64,000 nucleotides of DNA from Flavobacterium daejeonense DSM 17708 (GTDB lineage Bacteria > Bacteroidota > Bacteroidia > Flavobacteriales > Flavobacteriaceae): contig NZ_AUDK01000022.1 in assembly GCF_000425425.1 (NCBI RefSeq), positions 16,237 through 80,236 of the forward strand, written 5' to 3'. A program made the translations under genes and the position numbers. The notes below the pieces were generated by a model. It was given only the letters and a program-made list of their open reading frames with translations. It was not told the DNA's origin and ran no database searches. Shown piece after piece: positions 43,296 through 53,323 of the stretch; within the stretch, counting starts at the first letter, position 1; each line of letters starts with the position of its first letter.

Positions 43296-45497
43296 TTAAA
43301 AAGGGAAACCAACACTAAACCAGGTATAACTTTTTCCGGTTTCCGGCGACCAGCTTCTTTTTATCTCTATAGGCCCAATAGCTGTTTCTAAACCATAACC
43401 TAAAGCATAGCCGGATATTTGCGGAATAGAAACCCAATCGACTGTTTGAAAAATATCCTCTCCAATATTGGCATAATTTGCCGTAAAATTAAGATGATTG
43501 TTTTTGAAGACTTCACAATCCAATGTCAGTGTTGATTTAATGTAACTATTGCCGCCCATGCTCAGAAAATCATAGCCGTAGAAATGGCTGAAATTATTAG
43601 AAACATTATACCCAAATCCTCCCAGAATAAAATTAAAGAAAGACACACTTTTACCTCCAATGGCAAATCCGGCTTCAGTTTGAAATCTTACCGTAGCCGA
43701 CTTAAACAACTGAAACGCCACTCCAAAATCAGCCTTAGCAATCGAAAAAGGATTAAATTCCCCTGTATAATCGGAAGAATACAAATAGGAATGAATATCT
43801 CCTGAAAACGACCAACCTCTTTTTGGAAAAAATTTATCGTCCATAGAATCAAAATTCAAGCGACCAAAAACACTCAGATAATCACTTTTATCAATTTTAG
43901 GATCGGTATTCGCCAGCGTTTTAGAATTAATATTCAAATATTTATATTCCACACCGCCACCAATCAGGAAACGTTGGGCAAACATGGTTTGAAAATACAA
44001 CTGATTTGTCAAATCAAACAAATCAACATTAAGAGACTGAATGCCTAAATCCCCAAAATTCAGATTACTAATTTGCCCTTCTACATTTCTGTTAAACTGA
44101 TTTAAAAAAGATTTGAATCCCAAACTGATATTGTATCCGTTTTCGATATAATAGTCAAAATTATACCTGAAATTATCTCCCAAAATCACATCTAACGAAG
44201 CGACATCATTTTTAAAAAAGTTTTTCTTATGCGTTAGATTAATTAAAACCGAACTTTTATACAATCCATCATAATGCAAGCCAAATTTCAAAAAATTATT
44301 TATTGGATTTTCTTTTAATACCAAATTCAAATCGTCCTTTCCGTTATCATCCTCAAATGAATAATCGATGGCACTAAAGTTTTCCGTAGCATTCAGATTA
44401 TTAATTCCGGTTTGCAATTGACGGTAACTGATTTTGGTTCCCGGTTTAAACCGCAACTTTCCATAGATATATTCTTTGGTATAATTTCTCAATTTGTTGC
44501 AGTTTATAGCAGCAATTTGCAAACTATCCGACTGTTGCTCTAATTTTGGTTTTTTATAATTTTTAGATTGAACACCTAATTGTTTTAATCGTTCAAAAAC
44601 CGAAAAAGCAGCTTCTTCTCCTCTGCTCAAAATTACATCACCGCTGTCAAAAGACATCACCCCGTATTCTCTCACATCCGGACGAATATAAATATCCGTT
44701 TTCAAAATATTCTGCTTCATTTTATCAATAGAATGAAGGTTGGTTATTTGCACCAAAATTTTAGTAGCATCATTGAGTTCTTTTCTGTCCAGTAAATCAT
44801 TTTGAACATCCACACCAATAATAATATCAGCTCCCAATTTTCTAACTTCATCTACCGGATAATTATTAACCACACCGCCGTCAACCAAAAAGCGATCCTG
44901 GTATTCAACCGGAGAAAACAAAGACGGAAAAGCCGAACTCGCAATCATCGCCTGAGCCAGATTTCCTTTGTTCAACACCACTTGCTCTCCTGTTTCAATA
45001 TCAGAGCCTATACACAAAAAAGGAATCGGAAGTTTATTAAAATCTCTTACATGGCGAACATTTCGGGTGATTCGGCTTAGCAAATTAAAATTATACAAAC
45101 CTTTAGAAAGCGCATCCGGAATACCAATTTTGTATTTGTTAAATGGCAAAACCAACGAATAAACTTCATCGTTACGTTTCTCATAAAAATTCTTCGTTTG
45201 CCGCGGAATATAATCACTCAACAATTCATCAAAATCAGTTTCTTTAAAAATAGAATCAAGCTGGGCAGCATTATAACCTGCCGCATACAAACCACCCACA
45301 ACAGCCCCCATACTGGTTCCGCCAATATAATCAATCTTAACTCCGGCCTCTTCAATTACTTTAAGAACCCCAATATGAGCAAATCCTTTTGCACCACCGC
45401 CACTTAAAACCAAACCTATTTTAGGTCTGTCTTTTTTTTGGGAAAACATTGTTAAACCACTAAAAAAAACAAGTAACAAGAGGATATATTTTTTCAT
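43296..45497 (-). CDS. patatin-like phospholipase fused to outer-membrane barrel
   Basis: A 733-residue surface lipase of the type-Vd/PlpD-like group. Signal peptide 1-19 (ending GLTMFSQ). The patatin domain has the oxyanion loop LSGGGAKGFAHIGVLKVIEE, the catalytic Ser62 in GGTSMGAVVGG and the catalytic Asp in DGGVVNNYPVDE. A POTRA-like part (about 330-400) and a BamA-like C-terminal barrel end in FSVGFPF. The fusion places the lipase at the cell surface or in the periplasm. It lies 42 bases downstream of uvrC. Confidence 0.9.
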   Translation of the reverse strand: MKKYILLLLVFFSGLTMFSQKKDRPKIGLVLSGGGAKGFAHIGVLKVIEEAGVKIDYIGGTSMGAVVGGLYAAGYNAAQLDSIFKETDFDELLSDYIPRQTKNFYEKRNDEVYSLVLPFNKYKIGIPDALSKGLYNFNLLSRITRNVRHVRDFNKLPIPFLCIGSDIETGEQVVLNKGNLAQAMIASSAFPSLFSPVEYQDRFLVDGGVVNNYPVDEVRKLGADIIIGVDVQNDLLDRKELNDATKILVQITNLHSIDKMKQNILKTDIYIRPDVREYGVMSFDSGDVILSRGEEAAFSVFERLKQLGVQSKNYKKPKLEQQSDSLQIAAINCNKLRNYTKEYIYGKLRFKPGTKISYRQLQTGINNLNATENFSAIDYSFEDDNGKDDLNLVLKENPINNFLKFGLHYDGLYKSSVLINLTHKKNFFKNDVASLDVILGDNFRYNFDYYIENGYNISLGFKSFLNQFNRNVEGQISNLNFGDLGIQSLNVDLFDLTNQLYFQTMFAQRFLIGGGVEYKYLNINSKTLANTDPKIDKSDYLSVFGRLNFDSMDDKFFPKRGWSFSGDIHSYLYSSDYTGEFNPFSIAKADFGVAFQLFKSATVRFQTEAGFAIGGKSVSFFNFILGGFGYNVSNNFSHFYGYDFLSMGGNSYIKSTLTLDCEVFKNNHLNFTANYANIGEDIFQTVDWVSIPQISGYALGYGLETAIGPIEIKRSWSPETGKSYTWFSVGFPF

Positions 45498-45539
45498 AAA
45501 ACAAGATTCGGTTTTAAAAATTAAACGCCTTTACTTCTA

Positions 45540-47339
45540 TCATTGTGCTGTGCTTTTGTAAAAATCGGTAATTTTTTTGGCTTTTGACACTCCTACCACC
45601 TCCGAAATTTCTTTTTCTGTAGCCAATTTCAATCTTTTAACACTTTTGAAATGCTGAATCAGCGCCAACATGGTTTTTTCACCAATTCCGGGAATCGATT
45701 CTATCGAAGAATTCAAAGCTCCTTTGCTTCTTCTGTCCCGATGATGCGTAATCCCAAAGCGATGCGCTTCATTCCGCAAATGCTGAATTACTTTTAAAGT
45801 CTCCGATTTTTTATCCAAATATAACGGCACCGGATCATCCGGATAAAACAATTCTTCTAATCGTTTGGCAATACCAATAATGCTTATTTTTCCGCGCAAC
45901 CCTAAATCATCCAGACTTTTTAACGCCGAGGACAACTGCCCTTTTCCACCATCAATAATAATTAGTTGCGGCAAAGATTCCTTTTCGTCCAACAATCGTT
46001 TGTATCGACGATAGACTACTTCTTCCATCGAAGCAAAATCATTCGGTCCTTCAACAGTTTTGATATTAAAATGACGGTAATCTTTTTTACTTGGCTTTCC
46101 GTCTTTAAAAACCACACAGGCCGAAACCGGATTCGTCCCCTGAATATTCGAATTATCAAAACATTCAATATGTCGCGGCTCAACCGGCAAATGCAAATCT
46201 TTCTTCATTTGCGCCATAATTCTATTGGCATGCCTATCAGGGTCAACGATTTGTAATTGCTTTAATTGTTCTATTCGGTAAAATTTAGCATTTCGTTCAG
46301 ACAAATCTAAAATTTGTTTTTTATCCCCTAATTGCGGCACGGTCACTTTTATATTCTCACCTAAATCCACGGCAAAAGGCACAATAACTTCCTTAGACAA
46401 CAACTGAAATCGCTCTCTGAGTTCCACAACAGCCAATTCTAACAACTCTTCATCTGACTCCTGTAACTTCTTTTTCATTTCTAAAGTATGGGAACGAATA
46501 ATAGAACCATGTGAAATTTGTAAAAAATTCACATAAGCCGAACTTTCATCCGAAACAATAGAAAAAACATCAACATTGGTAATTCTCGGATTTACAATGG
46601 TAGAACGCGATTGGTAATTTTCTAAAACTTCAATTTTTTCCTTGATTTTTTGAGCTTCTTCAAAATGCATTTGCTGTGCCAAATCCATCATCAGTTTTCG
46701 GAAATCTTTGAGACTTTCTTTGAAATTTCCTTTTAAGATTTCGCGAATAGCATTCACCTGTTTTTGATATTCTTCCAAAGATTCATAACCCTCACAAGGA
46801 CCTTTGCAATTGCCAATATGATATTCGAGACAAACCTTAAATTTTCCACTTTTAATATTCGCATCACTCAAATCAAAATTACAGGTACGCAACGGATACA
46901 ATTCCTTAATTAAATCCAAAATAGTATTCACGGTCTTGAAACTGGTATAAGGTCCAAAATATTCCGACCCGTCTTTCACCATTCTTCTGGTCGAAAATAT
47001 TCTCGAAAAAGGCTCTTTCTTAATACAAATCCACGGATAACTTTTATCGTCTTTTAAATTGATATTATATCGCGGCTGTAAAGTTTTAATTAAATTGTTT
47101 TCCAGCAAAAGCGCATCGGTTTCAGTAGGAACCACAATGTGTTTTATCGTCACAATTTTTTTGACCAAAACATTCGTTTTAGCTGTATCATGAATTTTAT
47201 TAAAATAAGAAGAAACCCGTTTTTTTAAATTCTTCGCCTTTCCCACATATAAAATTTTGCCATCTTTATCGTAATACTGATAAACACCGGGGCTGTCTGG
47301 TAAAGTTTGAATTTGAAGTTCGAGAGCTGTTTTTTGCAT
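45540..47339 (-). CDS. uvrC: excinuclease ABC subunit C
   Basis: Makes both incisions in nucleotide excision repair. The 599 residues show the N-terminal GIY-YIG nuclease (PGVYQYYDKDGKILYVGKAK), a Cys cluster (CLEYHIGNCKGPCEGY), the UvrB-binding UVR motif (MHFEEAQKIKEKIEVLENY), the RNase-H-like endonuclease with IECFDNSNIQG and IIIDGGKGQLSSA, and a C-terminal helix-hairpin-helix (SIPGIGEKTMLALIQHFKS). Length is normal. Confidence 0.96.
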   Translation of the reverse strand: MQKTALELQIQTLPDSPGVYQYYDKDGKILYVGKAKNLKKRVSSYFNKIHDTAKTNVLVKKIVTIKHIVVPTETDALLLENNLIKTLQPRYNINLKDDKSYPWICIKKEPFSRIFSTRRMVKDGSEYFGPYTSFKTVNTILDLIKELYPLRTCNFDLSDANIKSGKFKVCLEYHIGNCKGPCEGYESLEEYQKQVNAIREILKGNFKESLKDFRKLMMDLAQQMHFEEAQKIKEKIEVLENYQSRSTIVNPRITNVDVFSIVSDESSAYVNFLQISHGSIIRSHTLEMKKKLQESDEELLELAVVELRERFQLLSKEVIVPFAVDLGENIKVTVPQLGDKKQILDLSERNAKFYRIEQLKQLQIVDPDRHANRIMAQMKKDLHLPVEPRHIECFDNSNIQGTNPVSACVVFKDGKPSKKDYRHFNIKTVEGPNDFASMEEVVYRRYKRLLDEKESLPQLIIIDGGKGQLSSALKSLDDLGLRGKISIIGIAKRLEELFYPDDPVPLYLDKKSETLKVIQHLRNEAHRFGITHHRDRRSKGALNSSIESIPGIGEKTMLALIQHFKSVKRLKLATEKEISEVVGVSKAKKITDFYKSTAQ

Positions 47340-47477
47340 TAGAATTTAGTTTCAAAAAAGATAAGAAAATCCCAAAACAAGCTGTTTTAAGACCTTTATT
47401 TGAATTCTAATCAAATTTACGAATTACAAATAATTATTTCTACTTTTAACTTTTTAATTCCACGCATAAAATCAAAC

Positions 47478-48050
47478 ATGGGAAATACTAAAACAGAATT
47501 ACGCTCCAAATACAAATCACTACGCAAACAACTTTCGGAAAACAACATCGAAGAAATGAGTCTGACCATTGCCAATCAATTGTTGAAACTCGATATTTGG
47601 GACAAAAATTATTTCCATGTTTTTCTACCCATTGCCGAACATCAGGAAGTGGATACCGAATTGATTTTACATTTACTTTCTGGAAAAGATAAAAACATCC
47701 TTATCTCAAAATCGGATTTTGAAACCCGCAAAATGACTCATTACCTTTTAACCGATAATACTAAAATCAAGAAAAATAAATACAATATCCCCGAACCGGT
47801 TGATGGCATAGAAGTGCCTTCGCAAAAAATAGAAGTCGTTTTTGTACCGCTTTTAGCTTTTGACAAAAAAGGACACCGCGTGGGTTACGGCAAAGGTTTT
47901 TACGATAAATTCCTTAGAGAGTGTAGGACTGGAACCATTAAAATTGGACTTTCTTTCTTTGAAGCCGAAGAATCAATAGACGATGTATATGAAGGCGATA
48001 TCCAACTGGATTATTGTGTAACGCCAAACAGCATTTATACATTCAACTAA
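47478..48050 (+). CDS. 5-formyltetrahydrofolate cyclo-ligase
   Basis: Converts 5-formyl-THF to 5,10-methenyl-THF. I start at ATG 47478 (MGNTKTELRSKYKSLRKQLS), giving 190 residues; an extension to a TTG at 47400 is not supported. Family motifs are VEVVFVPLLAFDKKGHRVGY-like (IEVVFVPLLAFDKKGHRVGY) and GKGFYDKFLREC. Divergent from uvrC and convergent with lspA. Confidence 0.93.
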   Translation: MGNTKTELRSKYKSLRKQLSENNIEEMSLTIANQLLKLDIWDKNYFHVFLPIAEHQEVDTELILHLLSGKDKNILISKSDFETRKMTHYLLTDNTKIKKNKYNIPEPVDGIEVPSQKIEVVFVPLLAFDKKGHRVGYGKGFYDKFLRECRTGTIKIGLSFFEAEESIDDVYEGDIQLDYCVTPNSIYTFN

Positions 48051-48054
48051 TAAA

Positions 48055-48084
48055 AAAACCCGACATTATAAAATATCGGGTTTT
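48055..48084. terminator. bidirectional terminator
   Basis: AAAACCCGA (48055-48063) with TCGGGTTTT (48076-48084), a 9-bp perfect stem with A- and T-rich flanks, between two converging genes. Confidence 0.85.
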
Positions 48085-48104
48085 GCTTTTATATCATTTC
48101 ACTA

Positions 48105-48704
48105 TTAATGCTTGTGAAAAGCTTTTTTATTAAAAACGATTAAGATTCCAACTCCGGTTGAAATGGCCACATCGGCAACATTGAAAATAGCATTAAAGAA
48201 AGTAAAATCCCTGCCGCCCCAAAGCGGTAACCATTGCGGTAAATTGCCATGCCAGAAAGGGAAATAAAACATATCCACTACTTTTCCGTGAAAATATTCT
48301 CCATAAGGCTCATTCGAAAACAAAGTTGCTAATTGTGAACTACTATCGTCAAAAATTACCCCATAAAAAACCGAATCGATAATATTACCAAAAGCTCCGG
48401 CCAAAATTAAAGCGATTGCTACAACCAAATAATTACTACTGTGTTTTCTCTCTACCGAATCCCATAACCAGTACCCAATTCCTCCCACGGCTACCAAGCG
48501 GAACAAGGTAAGAATCAATTTCCCGTAAGCTCCCGGAATTTGAGTTCCCCAGGCCATCCCTTCATTTTCTATAAAATGAATTTTAAACCAATTGAAAACG
48601 GCAACCTCTTCTCCTAATATAAAATTAGTTTTTACATATATTTTAGAAATCTGATCTACCAGTAATACGAGGAAGATAAGCAGATACGCTTTTCGTAATG
48701 ACAT
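48105..48704 (-). CDS. lspA: lipoprotein signal peptidase
   Basis: Aspartyl protease that removes signal peptides from prolipoproteins in the inner membrane. I start at the ATG at 48704 (MSLRKAYLLIFLVLLVDQIS); the open frame extends to 48758. The 199 residues have four membrane helices and the catalytic Asp pair in GNIIDSVFYG and FNVADVAISTG. It is about 35 residues longer than E. coli LspA, with an inserted loop (DDSSSQLATLFSNEPYGEYF). Last gene of the ileS-TraR/DksA-lspA unit. Confidence 0.93.
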   Translation of the reverse strand: MSLRKAYLLIFLVLLVDQISKIYVKTNFILGEEVAVFNWFKIHFIENEGMAWGTQIPGAYGKLILTLFRLVAVGGIGYWLWDSVERKHSSNYLVVAIALILAGAFGNIIDSVFYGVIFDDSSSQLATLFSNEPYGEYFHGKVVDMFYFPFWHGNLPQWLPLWGGRDFTFFNAIFNVADVAISTGVGILIVFNKKAFHKH

Positions 48705-48819
48705 TTTAAAAATTTTAAGTATGCAAAAATAGAATAAATTATAAAAAATAAATTCCAAACCCCAATAATTTTATCATTCTTACTGGCATTTGGAATTTAT
48801 AGATAGGAATTTCGATATT

Positions 48820-49200
48820 TTATTTCTGTAGATTTTTAGCCTCAATGCTCATTGTTGCATGAGGAACAATTTTCAATCTCTCTTTACTAATTAATTTTCC
48901 GGTTACTTTACAAATTCCGTAGGTTTTATTCTCTACACGAAACAAAGCATTCTTTAAATCGCGAATGAATTTTTCCTGACGGATAGCCAATTGAGAGTTA
49001 GCTTCTTTAGACATCGTCTCGCTTCCTTCTTCGAAGGCCTTGAATGTAGGAGAGGTATCATCAGTCCCGTTATTCAAATCATTCATGTAAGCACTTTTTA
49101 TCAAATCTAAATCCGCTTGGGCTTTCTCAATTTTCTTTTGTATTATCTCTTTGAACTCTGCCAAATCGGCATCTGAGTATCTTATTACTTCTTCCACCAT
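48820..49200 (-). CDS. TraR/DksA-like protein with degenerate zinc finger
   Basis: A 126-residue protein with a coiled-coil N-terminal half (about 5-85, DLAEFKEIIQKKIEKAQADL) and a C-terminal TraR/DksA-like region. Only one Cys remains of the usual four (YGICKVTGKLISKERLKIVP), so zinc binding is doubtful. DksA-type proteins act in the RNA polymerase secondary channel. Start at ATG 49200, with a TTG at 49206 as a weaker choice. It lies 8 bases after ileS and cotranscription is likely. Confidence 0.87.
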   Translation of the reverse strand: MVEEVIRYSDADLAEFKEIIQKKIEKAQADLDLIKSAYMNDLNNGTDDTSPTFKAFEEGSETMSKEANSQLAIRQEKFIRDLKNALFRVENKTYGICKVTGKLISKERLKIVPHATMSIEAKNLQK

Positions 49201-49208
49201 AATCAATA

Positions 49209-52200
49209 TTATTTTGTAATTGTTATTTTAGTTTTTATGTCATCAAATTCAATTTCTGTGCCATTCTCAATTTGCGTATCAAAAACCAATTCTTCTGTTA
49301 AGGTTTCTGATTGAATGTAACCTTTGTTCTCATTCACCGCCGCTTCTAAAACTGCATTGCTTTGCAAATACACTTTAATTTTATCAGTTACTTCAAATCC
49401 GGAATCTTTTCGAATATTCTGAATTCTGTTCACTAACTCCCTTGCAACCCCTTCTTTTCTCAATTCTTCAGAGATTGTGATGTCAAGCGCTACGGTAATT
49501 CCGTTAGAATTTGCAACCAGCCAACCTTCAATATCCTGAGATGTTATTTCTACATCCTCTAATGATAAAGTTACGTCTTTTCCTGCAATAACAATATTTA
49601 TATTTCCTTCTTTATCCAATTGATTGATTTGTTCAGAAGAAAAATTTTGTATCTCTTTGGAAATCAAGACCATATCTTTCCCAAAACGTGGTCCAAGTGC
49701 TTTAAAATTAGGCTTAATTTGCTTTACCAAAACCCCGGAAGCATCGTCTAAAAGTTCAATTTCTTTCACGTTTACCTCTGCTTTTATCAGGTCGGAAACT
49801 GCCTCAATTTCGGTTCTCTGACGCTCGTCAAGTACCGGAATCATTACCTTTTGCAGTGGCTGACGCACCTTAATCATCTCCTTCTTACGCAGTGATAAAA
49901 CCAGTGATGAAATCGTCTGCGCTTTCTGCATTTTGCTCTCTAACGATTTATCAACAAAGTTTTCAACGTATTTTGGAAATTCCGCCAAATGTACACTGTC
50001 AAATTTTTCCGATTGTGTTACCTGTGTTAAGTCTCTGTAAAGCTTATCCATAAAGAACGGAGCTATAGGAGCACTCAGTTTACTTACCGTTAACAAACAA
50101 GTATATAAGGTTTGATAAGCCGCAATTTTATCCTGAGCATAGTCTCCTTTCCAGAAACGACGACGACACAAGCGAACGTACCAGTTACTTAAATTTTCCT
50201 GTACGAAATCAGAAATCGCACGAGCAGCTTTGGTTGGCTCATAATCCGCATAAGCCTCATCAACTAATTTGATTAAAGTATGTAATTCTGATAAAATCCA
50301 ACGGTCAATTTCAGGTCTTTCATTCAATGGTACTTCTCCCGAAACTTCGGGATTATCAAATTTGAAACCATCAATATTGGCATATAAACTAAAGAAAGAA
50401 TAGGTATTATAAAGGGTTCCAAAGAACTTTCTTCTTACCTCAGCTACCCCCTCGATATCAAATTTCAGGTTATCCCAAGGATTCGCATTAGCAATCATGT
50501 ACCAACGCGTAGCATCCGGACCGTATTCTTTTAAAGTTTCAAATGGATCAACGGCGTTACCCAAACGCTTCGACATTTTTTGTCCGTTTTTATCCAACAC
50601 CAATCCGTTAGAAACTACGTTTTTATAAGCAATGTTATCAAAAACCAAAGTTCCGATAGCATGCAAGGTATAAAACCATCCACGAGTTTGATCCACGCCT
50701 TCGGCGATAAAATCAGCCGGGAATGATTTATTATTATCTATCAATTCTTTGTTTTCAAAAGGATAATGCCATTGCGCATAAGGCATAGCTCCTGAATCGA
50801 ACCAAACGTCAATCAAATCAGCCTCACGTTTCATTGGCTTTCCTGAAGCAGAAACCAAAGTAATTCCGTCCACCACATTTTTATGCAAGTCAACCAAATC
50901 ATAGTTAGCCTCGCTCATGTTTCCAATTTCAAATCCTTTGAATGGATTTGCTGATTGAACACCGGCAGCAATTGCTTTTTCAATTTCGTTGTACAATTCT
51001 TCCACCGAACCAATCAGAATTTCCTCTTGCTTGTCTTCCGTTCTCCAAATTGGCAATGGAATCCCCCAATATCTCGAACGCGATAAGTTCCAGTCGTTGG
51101 CATTTTTCAACCAGTTTCCAAAACGCCCTTCTCCGGTTGCTTTTGGTTTCCAGTTGATGGTTTCATTCAAGTCGAACATTCGGTCTCTCACCTCAGTGAT
51201 TTTGATAAACCAAGAGTCAAGAGGATAGTATAAAATAGGCTTATCCGTTCTCCAGCAATGTGGGTAACTATGCACGTATTTCTCTACTTTGAACGCTTTA
51301 TTTTCTTCTTTTAATCGAATAGCAATCTCCACATCAACCGAACGTTCCGGTGCCTGATCGGCATCATAATATTCGTTTTTCACATATTTCCCTGCAAACT
51401 CACCACCTACATGTGAAGTAAATCTACCTTGTAAATCTACCAATGGAACCGGCGTACCGTTTTCGTCCAAAACCAACATTGGCGGCACTTCAGGTGTAGC
51501 TTCTTTAGCTACCTTAGCATCATCAGCACCAAAAGTGGGAGCCGTATGTACAATTCCAGTACCGTCTTCAGTTGTAACGAAATCTCCCGAAATCACTCTA
51601 AAGGCATTTTCCGGATTTTGGTACGGCAATGCCCAAGGCAATAATTGTTCGTAACGGATTCCTACTAAATCAGCTCCTTTTGCTTCAGCTATAATTTGAT
51701 ATGGAATCTTTTTATCACCAGCTTTGTAATTTTCAAAATCAGCTGCTTCTTCAGTAGCGAAATACGCTTTCCCGAATTGTTTCCCAACCAGATTTTTGGC
51801 CAAAATCACATTGATTGGCTCAAAAGTATATTGATTGAAAGTTTTAACTAAAACATAATCTATTTTTGGACCAACAGTCAAAGCCGTATTCGATGGCAAA
51901 GTCCAAGGCGTAGTCGTCCATGCCAAAATGTGAATAGCTCCAAAACCTTGTAAAAAGCTTGGCAAAGTTTCCGTCAAAGTCTTAAACTGCGCTACAATCG
52001 TAGTATCGGTCACATCACGGTAAGAACCCGGTTGGTTCACCTCATGCGAAGACAATCCTGTTCCCGCTTTTGGAGAATACGGCTGAATGGTGTAACCTTT
52101 GTACATCAAATCCTTGTTGTAGATTTGCTTTAACAACCACCAAACACTCTCCATATATTTGGGTTTGTAAGTCACATACGGATCTTCCATATCAACCCAA

Positions 52201-52625
52201 TAACCCATTTTTTCGGTCAAATCATTCCACACATCCGTATAACGCATCACCGTTTTTTTACAGGCTTCGTTATATTCGGCTACCGAAATACTTTTTCCAA
52301 TATCTTCTTTGGTAATTCCTAATGCTGCCTCAGTACCTAATTCTACCGGCAATCCATGAGTATCCCAACCCGCTTTACGCTTTACCTGAAATCCTTTTTG
52401 GGTTTTATATCTGCAAAAAATATCCTTAATAGCACGAGCCATTACGTGGTGAATTCCCGGCAATCCGTTTGCCGAAGGCGGTCCTTCAAAAAACACGTAA
52501 GGTGTAGCGCCCTCACGGGTTGTTACACTCTTTTCAAATATATTTTCTTTCTTCCAAAAATCTAAAACTTCCGATGCTACTGTAGGCAAGTCAAGTCCTT
52601 TGTATTCAGTAAATTTTGTACTCAT
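49209..52625 (-). CDS. ileS: isoleucyl-tRNA synthetase, IleS2-like, GIHH motif
   Basis: Charges tRNA-Ile. The 1138 residues include the class I nucleotide-binding site, the editing domain (about 190-400), KMSKRLGN in NGQKMSKRLGNAVDPF, the DALR-like anticodon region and a long C-terminal domain. The usual HIGH signature reads GIHH at residues 57-60 (LPGIHHVMARAI), so its first and third residues are exchanged. I do not see the paired-Cys zinc site that ends many IleS1 enzymes, and the length fits the eukaryote-like IleS2 type. First gene of the ileS-TraR/DksA-lspA unit. Confidence 0.95.
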   Translation of the reverse strand: MSTKFTEYKGLDLPTVASEVLDFWKKENIFEKSVTTREGATPYVFFEGPPSANGLPGIHHVMARAIKDIFCRYKTQKGFQVKRKAGWDTHGLPVELGTEAALGITKEDIGKSISVAEYNEACKKTVMRYTDVWNDLTEKMGYWVDMEDPYVTYKPKYMESVWWLLKQIYNKDLMYKGYTIQPYSPKAGTGLSSHEVNQPGSYRDVTDTTIVAQFKTLTETLPSFLQGFGAIHILAWTTTPWTLPSNTALTVGPKIDYVLVKTFNQYTFEPINVILAKNLVGKQFGKAYFATEEAADFENYKAGDKKIPYQIIAEAKGADLVGIRYEQLLPWALPYQNPENAFRVISGDFVTTEDGTGIVHTAPTFGADDAKVAKEATPEVPPMLVLDENGTPVPLVDLQGRFTSHVGGEFAGKYVKNEYYDADQAPERSVDVEIAIRLKEENKAFKVEKYVHSYPHCWRTDKPILYYPLDSWFIKITEVRDRMFDLNETINWKPKATGEGRFGNWLKNANDWNLSRSRYWGIPLPIWRTEDKQEEILIGSVEELYNEIEKAIAAGVQSANPFKGFEIGNMSEANYDLVDLHKNVVDGITLVSASGKPMKREADLIDVWFDSGAMPYAQWHYPFENKELIDNNKSFPADFIAEGVDQTRGWFYTLHAIGTLVFDNIAYKNVVSNGLVLDKNGQKMSKRLGNAVDPFETLKEYGPDATRWYMIANANPWDNLKFDIEGVAEVRRKFFGTLYNTYSFFSLYANIDGFKFDNPEVSGEVPLNERPEIDRWILSELHTLIKLVDEAYADYEPTKAARAISDFVQENLSNWYVRLCRRRFWKGDYAQDKIAAYQTLYTCLLTVSKLSAPIAPFFMDKLYRDLTQVTQSEKFDSVHLAEFPKYVENFVDKSLESKMQKAQTISSLVLSLRKKEMIKVRQPLQKVMIPVLDERQRTEIEAVSDLIKAEVNVKEIELLDDASGVLVKQIKPNFKALGPRFGKDMVLISKEIQNFSSEQINQLDKEGNINIVIAGKDVTLSLEDVEITSQDIEGWLVANSNGITVALDITISEELRKEGVARELVNRIQNIRKDSGFEVTDKIKVYLQSNAVLEAAVNENKGYIQSETLTEELVFDTQIENGTEIEFDDIKTKITITK

Positions 52626-53323
52626 TTTATCCTTTTCTTAATCGAGCTGCGAAAGTAAGGAATTTTGTGAAAAAGTTTCACCCAAATGTGAATTCATTTC
52701 ACATTTTTTAGCCATTTTATTGTTATTTAGAGGATTTTTGCTAAGGAATTGATTTAATAAAGCTGCATTATTAAAAACAATTGCGCAAAGCGAACACTTT
52801 GAGCAGCTGGATAGCGGGGCTTTATTGCACGGAGTTTTACCACAAAATGTCATCCTGACGAAGAAAGGATCTCATCAAACAACTCGACAAAGTTGCTCCT
52901 CTTTTTGGGCACGGATTGCATCCCGAAGCGTCGGGACCGCGCTATCCAAACGAGACATTCATTGTAAATCCGAGCGGTCGGGTTTTTTTATAAATGATAC
53001 ACTACGAAAACGAAAGACAAAGAGACACGCCCAATAAAAACCTCCTTTAAAACCTCCAACAATTTTGGTTTTTTAAACATAATGGGTTTGCTGTTCAATA
53101 AAAAGAACCAACAGGATGGAAAGAAATAAAAATACTTCATTCATTTCAAACCAGTTTTAAACATAAAATATTAAAATTCAATTTATTATGATTAAATTTG
53201 ATATAAGTCCCAAATAATCAAAAAAACCTATAAAACAATGCGTTATTTAAGGCGATTTCTTGAAATTGCTCCTAAAAAGACAATGGATTAAAAGAGAATT
53301 TTATAACAAATAAAACTCAAATC
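52626..53323. other. 698-bp divergent intergenic region with repeat material
   Basis: The region lies between ileS and the accessory operon and should contain both promoters. A CGAAAGTA at 52650-52657 (TACTTTCG on the minus strand) is a near-match to the -7 box for ileS. Positions 52805-52990 hold repeat material described separately. Positions 53041-53323 are AT-rich; I see no gene and no certain promoter there for the 53324 gene. Confidence 0.5.
52809..52990. repeat. intergenic repeat element with terminal inverted arms
   Basis: GGATAGCG at 52809-52816 is inverted by CGCTATCC at 52940-52947, enclosing about 120 bases. Inside are a GTCATCCTGACGAAGAAAGG tract (about 52849-52868) and, at 52921-52936, the imperfect palindrome TCCCGAAGCGTCGGGA. 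A small hairpin follows (CCGA/TCGG, 52971 on) with a T-run. I recall such tracts as frequent in Flavobacterium intergenic DNA. There is no transposase. Confidence 0.55.

Noticed and set aside
52825..53037. 70-codon frame in the ileS upstream gap
   Set aside because: It lies in intergenic repeat material, with no recognisable domain.
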